Shown here one piece after another: positions 42,938 to 51,703 of a stretch of DNA of 64,000 nt. This DNA comes from an uncultured Methanoregula sp. (GTDB taxonomy: Archaea > Halobacteriota > Methanomicrobia > Methanomicrobiales > Methanospirillaceae). Location: positions 1,550,001-1,614,000 of the forward strand of contig NZ_OY787453.1 in assembly GCF_963678795.1 (NCBI RefSeq). Direction: 5' to 3'. Under the pieces are notes generated by a model. That model was given only the letters and a program-made list of their open reading frames with translations. It was not told the origin of the DNA and searched no databases. The position numbers were made by a program, and so were the translations under genes. The number at the start of each line of letters is the position of its first letter. Position 1 is the stretch's first letter.

Positions 42938-43936
42938 TCACTTGCAGTCACTCCCGGGTAAAATTTTGTAGGAATGGATGTGCTTCTCTCCAGGGTGAAT
43001 TCCCGTCATAATGGCATACACGCGGACCCGGCCTTCCATGGGCTTTTCAACGATCGCGCTCCAGACAACATCGGCATGGGGGTCAATCTCGTACGTCAGT
43101 GAGGTGGCAATCTCTTCGGCATCGCACAGGCAGATGTCAAATCCCGCGGTGATAATAATAAAACAGCCGGTGGCATTGCGGAAATCAACATCCAGTGAAG
43201 GGGAAATCCAGCATTTCCTGACAACCGATTCGTCCGGGTTCTCCGGGCAGATAGCGGATTCCCCGTCAAGAACAATGGCAAGACCCCGGCCCTGAAAAAG
43301 CACCCGGAGATCCTCTATACTGCTTTCGATGAGGCAGGGGCCGGTCACGGCAGTGACAAGTCCACGGATAACGCCAAGGATAACCTCATCTGCTTTAGCA
43401 TATGCCACGGGCACCGGTTCGTTCTGATGCCGCCACCGGAACTGCTCGTTATCGATGACAATTACCGACTCCGTATACCTTCGCAGCAGCTTAAGGCTCT
43501 CCCGGCCCTGGTTGATCCATTTCTGCTGGATAAGAAACGGCAGGGAAATGATCCCAATGACAAATGCCCCGCACTCGCGGGCGATCTTTGCAACCTGTGG
43601 GGCGGCTCCTGATCCGGCGCCTCCGCCAAGGCCGGCAACTATGAAGACAACATCCTCCGGTTTGAACAGGGATACGATTTCATCCCGGGCCTCGTTCACC
43701 GCATCGGCAGATTCGGCGGGATTGCCTTCCCGCCATCCCCGGTAAAGCCCGTTGCCGAGGAGGATCTTCCGGCCAGCGTGAGTGGATTCAAGATCCTGCG
43801 CATCGGTATCTATTGCAACGATGCTGACCCCGGGAAGACCTGCAGCTGCGATCTTATCAACGAGGGAATTGCCGGCACCGCCACAGCCGATTACGAGAAA
43901 GCGGGAGGGTTGCTTGGAAAGATCATCCATCTTCAT
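42938..43936 (-). CDS. Divergent FtsZ/tubulin-like GTPase
   Basis: The protein (332 residues from the Met at 43936) has the FtsZ fold markers: FLVIGCGGAGNSLVDKI at the N-terminus, an IVAIDTDAQDL strand, and the nucleotide signature GGGAGSGAAP in place of the usual GGGTGTGAAP. The T7 loop, normally NxDFAD, appears as ESSIEDL: the first Asp is lost and the second kept. This suggests changed GTP turnover or polymer behaviour. The protein is shorter and clearly not the cell-division FtsZ. The operon with a vWA protein and a MoxR ATPase recalls the FtsZ-like families of Makarova and Koonin proposed to remodel membranes. The exact start is uncertain (43954, 43936 or 43930). Confidence 0.85.
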   Translation of the reverse strand: MKMDDLSKQPSRFLVIGCGGAGNSLVDKIAAAGLPGVSIVAIDTDAQDLESTHAGRKILLGNGLYRGWREGNPAESADAVNEARDEIVSLFKPEDVVFIVAGLGGGAGSGAAPQVAKIARECGAFVIGIISLPFLIQQKWINQGRESLKLLRRYTESVIVIDNEQFRWRHQNEPVPVAYAKADEVILGVIRGLVTAVTGPCLIESSIEDLRVLFQGRGLAIVLDGESAICPENPDESVVRKCWISPSLDVDFRNATGCFIIITAGFDICLCDAEEIATSLTYEIDPHADVVWSAIVEKPMEGRVRVYAIMTGIHPGEKHIHSYKILPGSDCK

Positions 43937-43993
43937 ACCACCCAGTACCTGCATCCAGCATTTTCTGTCGATATAACCCGCACAGGCAGCAGT

Positions 43994-44551
43994 TCAGACA
44001 TGGTTCTTCCCCACCTCGTTAACCGGAATCCCCAGCATCGTTCCGATATGGATAACAAGCACTTCCTGCAGGAAATATGCGCCGAGTTCAAAGTCTCCGC
44101 CGCCGTATACCGGAACATTTGGTATCTTCGGGAGCAGTATGATGAGATCCGGCGCAAGGCCGGGTGGCAGGGTCTCTGTTGCGGTTATAAGCACGAGGCA
44201 CGCTGATGCCTGTTTTCCCTTCCGGGCAACGGTTGCAATTTCCGGGCGATCGCCGGATCCGGAGAAAATGATGAGAAGGTCCCCGTTCCGGATCGGCTCG
44301 CGGACCTGGTCGCCAACCCACCAGACCGGGGGCAGAACATTGCAGAAATGCCGGAGCCGGATGGCAAATGCGAGTGCTGCTGCCCCGCTCCTGCCAAAAC
44401 CATAGACATGGATTGCCCGGGCTCCCTGGATCAGCTGTATGAGTTTTTCAATCCGGGTACTTTTCGTTTCACACGTTGCCAGAACATCGGTAAGGTATTC
44501 GAGGTACTTTTTCCCGATTGCAGAGATGCTGTCCGGACCTGGAAGTACCAT
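43994..44551 (-). CDS. SIS domain protein, 6-phospho-3-hexuloisomerase-like
   Basis: The 185-residue protein is a single SIS domain. It shows AIHVYGFGRSGAAALAFAIR (sugar-phosphate binding), DLLIIFSGSGDRPEIATVA and a late GAYFLQEVLVIHI helix. Size and motifs resemble archaeal 6-phospho-3-hexuloisomerases. In an operon with a phosphatase and an FtsZ-like protein a metabolic job is not obvious; a phosphosugar- or nucleotide-sugar-sensing role is possible. The ATG overlaps the previous stop (TGATG), and the FtsZ-like start follows after about 40-60 bases. Confidence 0.82.
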   Translation of the reverse strand: MVLPGPDSISAIGKKYLEYLTDVLATCETKSTRIEKLIQLIQGARAIHVYGFGRSGAAALAFAIRLRHFCNVLPPVWWVGDQVREPIRNGDLLIIFSGSGDRPEIATVARKGKQASACLVLITATETLPPGLAPDLIILLPKIPNVPVYGGGDFELGAYFLQEVLVIHIGTMLGIPVNEVGKNHV

Positions 44552-45291
44552 CAGGCATCACCGTTTTCCGGGGATTTTCCGGCAGAATGTTCCCCTGCCG
44601 TTTCTCCGGGCAAAACCTTTTCGTGCCGCACAATAAGCGATATCCCGCCACGGTTCCGTGCAACCTGGACTTCGAGGCTGTCGCTCCGGTGAATCCCGTA
44701 GTCCCGGAACGGTTCATTGAGCAGGATTGCTGAGAACCGGTCGGTCTTCGGGATATAGCGGGAGAGGCGCACCCAGATAAATTCCGGAACATCTCCTTTT
44801 TTTGCGGGAAGAACAGCCATAACATCGTCAAAGAAACCATGGGCCCGTAACGGATCGAGCCACCCGAACGAACGGATGAACGCGAGATCGGGAGTCTCGT
44901 ACAGCCTTGCCCACCCGGGCATTTGGGGCAGGCCGAGGTGCTGTACCTGTTCCCCGGACAGTGGAGTCAGGTCCATGGATTTTAAGGAACTATACCTGAA
45001 CCGTAAGGAGACGACATCTTCAAGGGAAACAAGCGTGTTCTTTTTGAGGTCGTGCCCGTTGTTTGAGAGGATCCCTTCAATTTTCATGCTGATGCCGGTG
45101 TCATGGTCAATGTAAATATACCCGACAGCAGATTCTGCGTCTTTGGGGATCCCGGCGCACTTCTGGTGTAATCCAGGGGCATACTGCCCGAAATTGCGGA
45201 CAAGCACCCATGAAAAGACCAGTTCCCGGTCGGAGAGATCGGTGGCAGACTGATTTCGGGATTCCGGTTGATCTGGTGGAATGCTGCTCAT
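44551..45291 (-). CDS. Operon protein of unknown function (246 residues)
   Basis: I do not recognise this protein. It has no signal peptide or membrane segment and reads as a soluble alpha/beta protein. A first half contains ELVFSWVLVRNFGQYAPGL and a DLKKNTLVSLEDVVSLRFRY stretch. The second half contains LPQMPGWARLYETPDLAFIR and a RSDSLEVQVARNRGGISLIV segment. The C-terminal 25 residues are low-complexity and charged. Its start overlaps the stop of the VIT-vWA gene by four bases, and its stop overlaps the SIS start by one, so it is clearly an operon member. It may be an adaptor of the vWA protein. Confidence 0.75.
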   Translation of the reverse strand: MSSIPPDQPESRNQSATDLSDRELVFSWVLVRNFGQYAPGLHQKCAGIPKDAESAVGYIYIDHDTGISMKIEGILSNNGHDLKKNTLVSLEDVVSLRFRYSSLKSMDLTPLSGEQVQHLGLPQMPGWARLYETPDLAFIRSFGWLDPLRAHGFFDDVMAVLPAKKGDVPEFIWVRLSRYIPKTDRFSAILLNEPFRDYGIHRSDSLEVQVARNRGGISLIVRHEKVLPGETAGEHSAGKSPENGDA

Positions 45292-47840
45292 CTCACGATC
45301 ACCTCCATTACCGGGCTGTTCTTCTTCAGTACTCCCGCCGGGTCAACAAGCACGATCCTGAAAAGTTCATCCCGTACCCGCTGGATGTTGAGCGGCCGGC
45401 TTCCCCCGTGCCGGAGCAGATCGTCGAGCGGTATTTTTATTCCCGGGACAACAGGGTCATCGACATAGAGAAGCAGATAGATGCCGGTTCTTCTAAGAAG
45501 GTGCTGTTCGCGTACCATGATCTCCAGCTTTTTTAAGACGCATGAGTCCGGCAGCTTCCCTGCATCGCATGGCCGGGACGAATCGAACAGGACCGATTCG
45601 TCTCCCATAACAACCGGTGTGCCGGCGAAGAGGCGGTACTCGGCGGGTTGTTGTACTGGAAATGATGTGATGGCTGCCTGCGATGGTGGGACAGGTTTCC
45701 GGCAGTTTCCCGTGCCGTCATACCCGGCACCGGAAATAACGGTGCGTTTTTCCAGTTTCATGGTGCCATCCGGCTGCGCGATGAAAGCGTTGCCACCCCC
45801 GCCAATCCATTCAAGAATACCGCCACCACTCACGGGAGCAGCGCCGGGACCGGCAGCCATACTTTTCCTGCACGACATTTTCATTCCGGTCGGCATCGTG
45901 ACAACAAAGGATTCGGACCACCCGTCAGGCAGTGCATTCGGGACGATGACCTCTTCTTCCACGGGTTTACCGGGTTCGGATCGCACAGCAACAAAAGCGG
46001 TTTCAGACGAGAGTACCGATGCGCGGAGCGATTCGCGGATGATGAGATCCTGAAGGGTATTTCTTACATCCTTCATCCGGTTCTCCGCATACACTGCTGC
46101 CGGGGAACTCATACCGGAACGGTCCGGCCCATACCCGAGGCCGGCCAGCTGCTGCAGGAGTTCTTTCTCGGGATAATCCGCATGCACCAGGTATTCCAGT
46201 TCGGCAACGATCCGGGCGCCGAACAGTGCACTGACTGCCGGGCAGGCAAAAACCGGGACAGGAAACGTGCTGTTACCGGGCCCGCAGAGTTCATAGTGCA
46301 GCGGTTCAGGACCGGGCGGGGCCCGCACAACAACCCAGGTGCTCCTCCCGGACGGAAGGTCACCAAGATCGATATGGCACTTCCCGTCCGGGGCTTTTTT
46401 CACTTTGCGCCGGTCAACGAGGAGATTATCCCGGTTCACGGCAAGCGTGAGACCTACGACAACCGGTGCATCCCATAGCTGGAGAACCTCATCCAGTGCG
46501 GATGTGATATCTTCTTCCTGCGGTGAGGATGACAAAAATTTTGCAATCCCCCCGCCCCGTTCGGCAACCTGGTGGACCAGGTTCGAGTTCGGGGCTGCAT
46601 CTATGCAGAGCAGGCTTATGCGCCGGGCATCCTTTCGTTGCGACTCACAATCTGCCATGCGGAGAATCCGGGCAGAATCGCTTACCGCCCCGTCCGTGAT
46701 AATAATCACGTTCCGCGAGAAGAGACCCGCAGCCCGGACCTGTGAGAGTGCCTGTTCCAGGGCAACCCCAAGTTCCGTTCCCCCACTCCGCTTGTCCGCA
46801 AGAAAACGTATCGCTCTCTCTTTGTTCTCCTCGCGTGCAGGGAGGGGTTGCCGGGAAAACCAGTAGCTGGATGATTCAAAGAGGCAGAGGTTGAACACAT
46901 CCTGGTCGGTCAGCCCGTTAATGAAATGTTCAACAGCCCAGTCGGCAGCCTCCCACTTGGCCCCTTCCATGGATCCGGAGTGATCGACAAGGATGATAAT
47001 CTCACGGGGATACCGGACCGGGCTCTCATACGGGGGAGAGACCAGGACAAGGAGGTGTGTCTCTTCAGATCCATTGGAAAATACCTGGCAGGCCGGACGA
47101 GTCTCGTGCCGTGCCGGTTCCCAGACAAGCACGCAGTCACGATCGGGAATTACTTCGATTCCGGCAAGGATGAACAACCCGTCCGGCCCACGGGCAAGAG
47201 TGTGGGTCGGGCTCTCCAGCAGCCCGGCCTGACCCGCCGAGACCGACAGGCTGAACCGGTGACCGGGATCGCGGAGGACTGCGAGCGGCTGCCCGTTTGC
47301 ATGCCGGGAATATCGTTCATCGCCCCGGACATAGCGTGGTGCCGTGGTGAGGGGGATCCTGAACGAAAACCCGCTCTTTTGCGGCATACCGGCCTGCACA
47401 TACCGGGTTGTGATCATCACATCTTCGTCCGGGAGGATACCGGCAATACGGAGAGTCAGCACATCCGGGGATTCCCGGGTCACGAGTACGGCCGCCTTCT
47501 TCCCGGCCTTTGCCGTGCGGTAATCCGCTTCAGCCTCCCTGCGGGGTTTAAGCACCGAATGGATGGTGACATCGCCAAAGCTCACGTCAATACCTGTTAC
47601 CGCCGCATCGCCCGGCAGGGGAAAACGGTACACTGCTTCCAGGACATGGGGGTTTTCCTCTTTAGAGTAGCGAAACGTGTGCGTGAGCGTAAAATCGGCA
47701 AGAGGCCCGGATACAGACCCGGTAAGCGAAGTTCTCCGGAGCGGGACAAAACCCGGGCAGGACGGATCCCTGCCGTGGATCTCAAGGACGGCAATGCCGT
47801 CCGGGCGTGAATTATCAAACCAGCGGGTATTAAAGATCAT
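45288..47840 (-). CDS. VIT and von Willebrand factor A domain protein
   Basis: The 850-residue protein (from ATG 47840) begins with a VIT domain (residues about 25-150: ADFTLTHTFRYSKEENPHVL, EAVYRFPLPGDAAVTGIDV). The vWA domain (about 280-450) has a complete metal-ion-dependent adhesion site: LVDHSGSM, SGGTELG and IITDGAVSD. Beyond it comes a beta-rich segment and a long C-terminal part with Gly/Pro-rich linkers (GAAPVSGGGILEWIGGGGNA) and an IKIPLDDLLRHGG end. No signal peptide is visible, so it probably acts in the cytoplasm. vWA proteins commonly pair with MoxR ATPases, which matches the first gene of the operon. The ATG overlaps the stop of the preceding 73-residue ORF. Confidence 0.9.
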   Translation of the reverse strand: MIFNTRWFDNSRPDGIAVLEIHGRDPSCPGFVPLRRTSLTGSVSGPLADFTLTHTFRYSKEENPHVLEAVYRFPLPGDAAVTGIDVSFGDVTIHSVLKPRREAEADYRTAKAGKKAAVLVTRESPDVLTLRIAGILPDEDVMITTRYVQAGMPQKSGFSFRIPLTTAPRYVRGDERYSRHANGQPLAVLRDPGHRFSLSVSAGQAGLLESPTHTLARGPDGLFILAGIEVIPDRDCVLVWEPARHETRPACQVFSNGSEETHLLVLVSPPYESPVRYPREIIILVDHSGSMEGAKWEAADWAVEHFINGLTDQDVFNLCLFESSSYWFSRQPLPAREENKERAIRFLADKRSGGTELGVALEQALSQVRAAGLFSRNVIIITDGAVSDSARILRMADCESQRKDARRISLLCIDAAPNSNLVHQVAERGGGIAKFLSSSPQEEDITSALDEVLQLWDAPVVVGLTLAVNRDNLLVDRRKVKKAPDGKCHIDLGDLPSGRSTWVVVRAPPGPEPLHYELCGPGNSTFPVPVFACPAVSALFGARIVAELEYLVHADYPEKELLQQLAGLGYGPDRSGMSSPAAVYAENRMKDVRNTLQDLIIRESLRASVLSSETAFVAVRSEPGKPVEEEVIVPNALPDGWSESFVVTMPTGMKMSCRKSMAAGPGAAPVSGGGILEWIGGGGNAFIAQPDGTMKLEKRTVISGAGYDGTGNCRKPVPPSQAAITSFPVQQPAEYRLFAGTPVVMGDESVLFDSSRPCDAGKLPDSCVLKKLEIMVREQHLLRRTGIYLLLYVDDPVVPGIKIPLDDLLRHGGSRPLNIQRVRDELFRIVLVDPAGVLKKNSPVMEVIVR

Positions 47841-48058
47841 GATTTTTCCTCGTTTCTGGCCGGTCTCACCCGGCAAATTTCGCGTGATATTTCGTCATTA
47901 ATGGCATTGCCCGGCGTTCTTCCGGCAGGCCCGGGGCCGGATTGCCCAAAAGAACCCGGCCCTGTGCCTGACACGAGTGAATACGAACAGAAGTCCCGGG
48001 CGGTTCCGGTCAATGGAACCATGGCTTCTTCCGGCATGCCGGCTTCATTCACAGCCAT
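47837..48058 (-). CDS. Small coupled ORF between the metzincin-like and vWA genes
   Basis: This 73-residue frame fills the only long gap in the operon. Its ATG lies ten bases inside the end of the metzincin-like gene, and its TGA overlaps the ATG of the VIT-vWA gene (ATGA). Coupling at both ends is the best argument that it is translated. The sequence (MAVNEAGMPEEAMVPLTGTA, NAINDEISREICRVRPARN) has no family features and may be intrinsically disordered. It could also serve only as a leader that couples translation. Confidence 0.45.
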   Translation of the reverse strand: MAVNEAGMPEEAMVPLTGTARDFCSYSLVSGTGPGSFGQSGPGPAGRTPGNAINDEISREICRVRPARNEEKS

Positions 48059-48672
48059 TCACCGTTCCTTCCCGGGACGACAGGAGTATTTCCCGCAGTA
48101 GATTCCATGAAAAAGGCGAGGCTCCATAAAAGACCATTCCTGCACGACGGGCAGACATAGCGGTTCTTGTCAAGGTCACGGGCCCAGCGGTGGTAGGAAA
48201 CGATACATCCGGTATCAGGACAGGAATCAAGGGTGCAGGCAAGTGCCAGCGTCTTTACCATCTGTTTTCCCATCCGGTCCAGGAACTGCCTGCGGGTATC
48301 CGTCTCCTTCCGGAAACGGTACGTTGATAGCACGCCGCTTCCACCCACACGGCCATAACTGAAGAGATGCCGGCCCAGGTAAGGATCATAGAACCCGGTG
48401 TTGGTAACGCCAAGAACAAGGTTCCCGCCTACCGGTTCCAGGGAGGAAAGAAATACCCGTTCCTGGTTGTGGGGGGGAATATTCTCCGGCACGGCCATAT
48501 ACCGGCGTGATATCCCGGGCCTCACGGGAAGGCTCTCCCGGAGAGAACCAACAAGCTCTTCCAGTGAATTTGCGAGAGCATCCTCAAGCTCAGGTTCTAT
48601 CCTGCCAAAGAAGACGAGCGTAATACCGTTTTTTTCCGGCCGGATATCCGAACATCCATCAGCGTCAGCCAT
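48049..48672 (-). CDS. Archaemetzincin-like protein lacking the catalytic HExxH motif
   Basis: The 207-residue protein follows the archaemetzincin (M54) plan: GITLVFFGRIEPE near the start, LVLGVTNTGFYDPYLGRHLF, then a RVGGSGVLSTYRFRK strand region. The C-terminal metal region keeps four Cys (LDSCPDTGC and YVCPSC) of the structural zinc site. Where archaemetzincins have HExxHxxGxxHC, this protein has QMVKTLALACTLDSC, so all catalytic His and the Glu are gone. It should bind zinc structurally without being a peptidase. An upstream ATG (48705) would overlap the previous gene by 20 bases; the chosen start fits the family. It sits second to the 612-residue unknown and before the vWA gene. Confidence 0.75.
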   Translation of the reverse strand: MADADGCSDIRPEKNGITLVFFGRIEPELEDALANSLEELVGSLRESLPVRPGISRRYMAVPENIPPHNQERVFLSSLEPVGGNLVLGVTNTGFYDPYLGRHLFSYGRVGGSGVLSTYRFRKETDTRRQFLDRMGKQMVKTLALACTLDSCPDTGCIVSYHRWARDLDKNRYVCPSCRNGLLWSLAFFMESTAGNTPVVPGRNGEWL

Positions 48673-48685
48673 AAAGAGCCCCCCG

Positions 48686-50524
48686 TCAGTCTCCCGGCCG
48701 GTCATCGTACCGGTAACCGACGATATCGAACGTTCTCATCTTCTCCTGCATGGAACCGGAGAGCGCCTTCAGGGGGTAGGTTTTCAGCCTGCCCGGTTGA
48801 ACGGGATAATTGGAAATTTCGGAGATGTTATCGGAAAAGACCACCACCTGTTTTGCATATTTCAGTCCAAGGCGCACTGACGAGATCAGCGAGTCATGAA
48901 AGACAATGTTCTCGAAAATTTTTGTCGGTGAGAAAGGCAGGCTCATGAATCCCACCATCACCAGGCTGGTATAATGGTTGTCCCGGTGGTTCGCGGTCCC
49001 AATCCAGGGATAATTCTTGTCAAGGAATACATGCGTCGGATACCCGGTTTCCGGAACCTTTTCGATAACGAACCTGAACTCTCCTGATTTACCCCCGGCA
49101 TTTTTGGGCCGGGTTTGTTCTGAACGGTAATCGAGGATGTAACAGCTGTTGTTCTCGATGACCGGCTCTTTGACATAGATCCTGCCAAGGTGATTATACC
49201 GGATGGTCTGGCGGTAATCTATCCCGTTCCGGAAGCCGCAGGTAAAGTTCACCGGCATTGATTCACGGTCAGATGCCGTGGATGAGCCGAACCGGGTACT
49301 CAGGTATCTTACCAGGTCCAGCTCTGCCTTCAGGGACCGGCGGTCCCGGGAGAAACGGTAATAGCAGCCGGAAGACCCGGGGTTCTTTGTTTTCCGGCCA
49401 ACATTCTGGAGCGGTTTATCCAGCACGGATACTCTGAGCGTCAGTACCCGCTCCTCGCTGAGGGGATTGAAATTGTAATCAACAACTGACCTGAACGTAC
49501 AGTTGGTCACGAGGTCCCGGGATGGCGGATAGGCTATTGCCCGTTCATAGGTTTTGAAGGCAAACGAATCCCCCATGAAATATTTTGCTGCCGCTGTGAT
49601 GTTGTACAGGTCGGGAAAGACCTGGTGATCGGCAAGCGCAAGCCGGAAGGCATATTCAATGGTGCCGGTAATCTGCTGTGGCGGGACAGGGCCGCGTTCG
49701 CTGCAATAGAGCCCGCGGATCAGTTTCTCCCGGTCAAACGGGAGATCGCGGGACAGTTCATAGGCGTAGGTAATGAACGGGATTTCTTTGGCTATCTGGT
49801 AGAGATGGTCCTCAGGAACCCTGCAGATCCTGACCGGGAGCCGGTACGAATCGTCAAATGAGGGCAGGTCCGAGCGAAGGTATGAGAGAACACCGCTCAC
49901 GTGAACCCATGAGCAGACAAAAAGGACTTCAACGCCGGAGCGTAACAGTTCCGCAAGGTGCATGGCCATGCACTGGAGCCGCGTGAGATGGTAGGGGGAG
50001 TATGCGGCCGGGTCAAACGCCGGGCAGTCCTCCGGGGTTACGTTATGGGGAAGCCCGATAAAGGCAGGGGTATCCGCATGTGCGCTTATCGCCGTATCGG
50101 CCCATGCACGGAAAAGATCTTCTTTCGATATCCCGAACTGGCCGGGATCATTGATCACTTTTTCAGGCCCGTGAAGCCGGCACATCTGGATAAAATACGT
50201 GTATTCAGACATGTTGCCGGTGACCGGGAGGCTTGCATCGATACAATGCATCTCGTACCCGTACTCCAGGTAGGACCGGACCGCTTCTACCGGGGCAGAG
50301 GAGGGAGTTATCAGGATCCCCCTTCTTAAGGCGTCCACAATGAGTGAAGTCTGCGGCAGCTGCCTTACCGCTTTTATGATCTGGTCCTCGAGACCCTGCG
50401 GGAGATCGATCGCGATGATGAAATTTGAACCTTTTCTCTGTACGATCTCTTTTCTTGTCCGTTCTGCAAATTCAGCATAATCGGACACATACGGAATGAC
50501 TGTCAGATTCTCGCAACAATTCAC
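48686..50524 (-). CDS. Operon protein of unknown function (612 residues)
   Basis: I cannot place this protein in a family with confidence. No signal peptide or clear membrane helix is present. The first 270 residues look like an alpha/beta domain (FIIAIDLPQGLEDQIIKAVR, EVLFVCSWVHVSGVLSYLRS). The ends of this region recall TraB/ChaN- or DUF5682-like proteins found beside MoxR-vWA pairs, but I see no diagnostic motif. The C-terminal half has Tyr-rich beta segments (IDYRQTIRYNHLGRIYVK, HVFLDKNYPWIGTANHRDN). The gene follows the MoxR gene after 47 bases and its stop is adjacent to the metzincin-like start. Operon membership is clear; function is open. Confidence 0.72.
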   Translation of the reverse strand: MNCCENLTVIPYVSDYAEFAERTRKEIVQRKGSNFIIAIDLPQGLEDQIIKAVRQLPQTSLIVDALRRGILITPSSAPVEAVRSYLEYGYEMHCIDASLPVTGNMSEYTYFIQMCRLHGPEKVINDPGQFGISKEDLFRAWADTAISAHADTPAFIGLPHNVTPEDCPAFDPAAYSPYHLTRLQCMAMHLAELLRSGVEVLFVCSWVHVSGVLSYLRSDLPSFDDSYRLPVRICRVPEDHLYQIAKEIPFITYAYELSRDLPFDREKLIRGLYCSERGPVPPQQITGTIEYAFRLALADHQVFPDLYNITAAAKYFMGDSFAFKTYERAIAYPPSRDLVTNCTFRSVVDYNFNPLSEERVLTLRVSVLDKPLQNVGRKTKNPGSSGCYYRFSRDRRSLKAELDLVRYLSTRFGSSTASDRESMPVNFTCGFRNGIDYRQTIRYNHLGRIYVKEPVIENNSCYILDYRSEQTRPKNAGGKSGEFRFVIEKVPETGYPTHVFLDKNYPWIGTANHRDNHYTSLVMVGFMSLPFSPTKIFENIVFHDSLISSVRLGLKYAKQVVVFSDNISEISNYPVQPGRLKTYPLKALSGSMQEKMRTFDIVGYRYDDRPGD

Positions 50525-50571
50525 AAAGATTCCTCCCGATACATATTCTCGCTCTCCGGTTCCAGGCCCGG

Positions 50572-51438
50572 TTATTTCAGCCCGGTTTCACCGGCACAGA
50601 TTGCAGTCTGGTTTTTGTCAGCCCCTTCAATGGTAACGAATTTAGAGACCATCCCGGCGATCGAGAAGCTGCTCTCCTCGCAAAAACGTGCTGCATACCG
50701 CGAGATCTGAATGGCATCCCGGATCGAATACTTTGCAAGGGCCCCGGATTTCTTTTTCTCACTAAGGTAGTGCACGATCGCGTCAACCAGCTGCTCCTTT
50801 ACAAACGGCACGTTCCTTGATACGATCTCGACGAGCTCCTTCTCGGTCGGGAGCTCAACCTGCAGGATCGGCCTCAGCCGCGACTCGATGTAGTCCGGGA
50901 TGACGTAGGTCGATGCATCGTCATTCATGGTGGCAACGAGGCGGAACTCGTCGTGGGCAATAATTTTGATGCCGGTGATGGTTGACCGGACATAGCGGCG
51001 GTCGTCGAGAAGCGAGGCAAGACTTGCCCAGCATTTCTCATTCATGCGGCTGGCTTCGTCAAGGATACAGATCCCCCCGTTGACAACAGCAGATACCAGA
51101 GGACTCCCGCGATAGATGACTTTCTGGTCTGATGAGAGGACCGGCGTGACGATAAGATCCTCAGGCTGCATATCCGAAGTACAGTTCAGGATATACACCG
51201 GGCGATCGAAAACCCGGGCCGCACAGCAGCCCAGCGTTGTCTTGCCGCAGCCCGGTGCTCCGACAAGGGCCGGGGTCATCGAGCGGTCGTGCTCATCCTT
51301 TTTCAGCCAGGCTGCGCAGAGCAGCCGGTGTACTTCATTCTGGCCGATCCATTCACCTTCAACATTGTCCGGCTCGCAGAGCTGGATGGTGACATTGCCG
51401 GCAGCATAGTTCAGCTGAATCTCGTCTTCGGTTCCCAT
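50572..51438 (-). CDS. MoxR-type AAA+ ATPase
   Basis: The 288-residue protein (from ATG 51438, which has a GGAG ribosome-binding site: AAGGAGATTGAC) is a single AAA+ domain. Walker A is GAPGCGKT, followed by YILNCTSDMQPEDLI. Walker B is ICILDEASRM, sensor 1 VATMNDD, and SRLRP carries the arginine finger region. MoxR ATPases act with vWA proteins as chaperone-like or assembly factors. The usual lid follows (KYSIRDAIQISRYAARFC). It is the first gene of the minus-strand operon, so its promoter should lie in the shared upstream region with the HTH gene. Confidence 0.9.
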   Translation of the reverse strand: MGTEDEIQLNYAAGNVTIQLCEPDNVEGEWIGQNEVHRLLCAAWLKKDEHDRSMTPALVGAPGCGKTTLGCCAARVFDRPVYILNCTSDMQPEDLIVTPVLSSDQKVIYRGSPLVSAVVNGGICILDEASRMNEKCWASLASLLDDRRYVRSTITGIKIIAHDEFRLVATMNDDASTYVIPDYIESRLRPILQVELPTEKELVEIVSRNVPFVKEQLVDAIVHYLSEKKKSGALAKYSIRDAIQISRYAARFCEESSFSIAGMVSKFVTIEGADKNQTAICAGETGLK

Positions 51439-51488
51439 GTCAATCTCCTTACTACGGCAGATCCCTGCACGTACTAATTGATTGTATT

Positions 51489-51523
51489 CCAACAATTATT
51501 AATTTATTGTTGGATGTTCAACA
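51489..51523. promoter_or_regulatory. Overlapping inverted repeats, candidate operator
   Basis: CCAACAAT (51489-51496) and ATTGTTGG (51506-51513) form a perfect 8-base inverted repeat around an AT-only spacer (TATTAATTT). The right arm also pairs with a following sequence: TGTTG (51508-51512) and CAACA (51519-51523). The elements lie 51-85 bases before the MoxR start, in the intergenic region shared with the winged-helix regulator gene. A regulator site covering the promoter is a reasonable reading. Confidence 0.5.
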
Positions 51524-51675
51524 CAATCTGCAATGAGATGTTAAGAATGCCGGAAAAGAGAGTCAGAGATCCGGGTTTTCCCGGTATAATCACGGAGCAT
51601 GGATCAACACGAATGTTTTTATCAGAAGAGCCGGATATACAATTCAAGGATCATCATTTCAACAAAAACTTGATG

Positions 51676-51685
51676 GTTGTCCAAC
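51676..51685. promoter_or_regulatory. Third GTTG..CAAC inverted repeat
   Basis: GTTGTCCAAC, with the same half-sites as the repeats near 51508-51523, lies 19 bases before the ATG of the winged-helix gene. Repressor binding here would allow autoregulation. The short half-site makes chance possible. Confidence 0.35.
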
Positions 51686-51703
51686 AGTTACAGGTTCACA
51701 TCC

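Noticed and set aside
47150..47810. Plus-strand 294-codon frame (46926-47810) opposite the vWA gene
   Set aside because: It is antisense to VIT and vWA domains with intact metal motifs.
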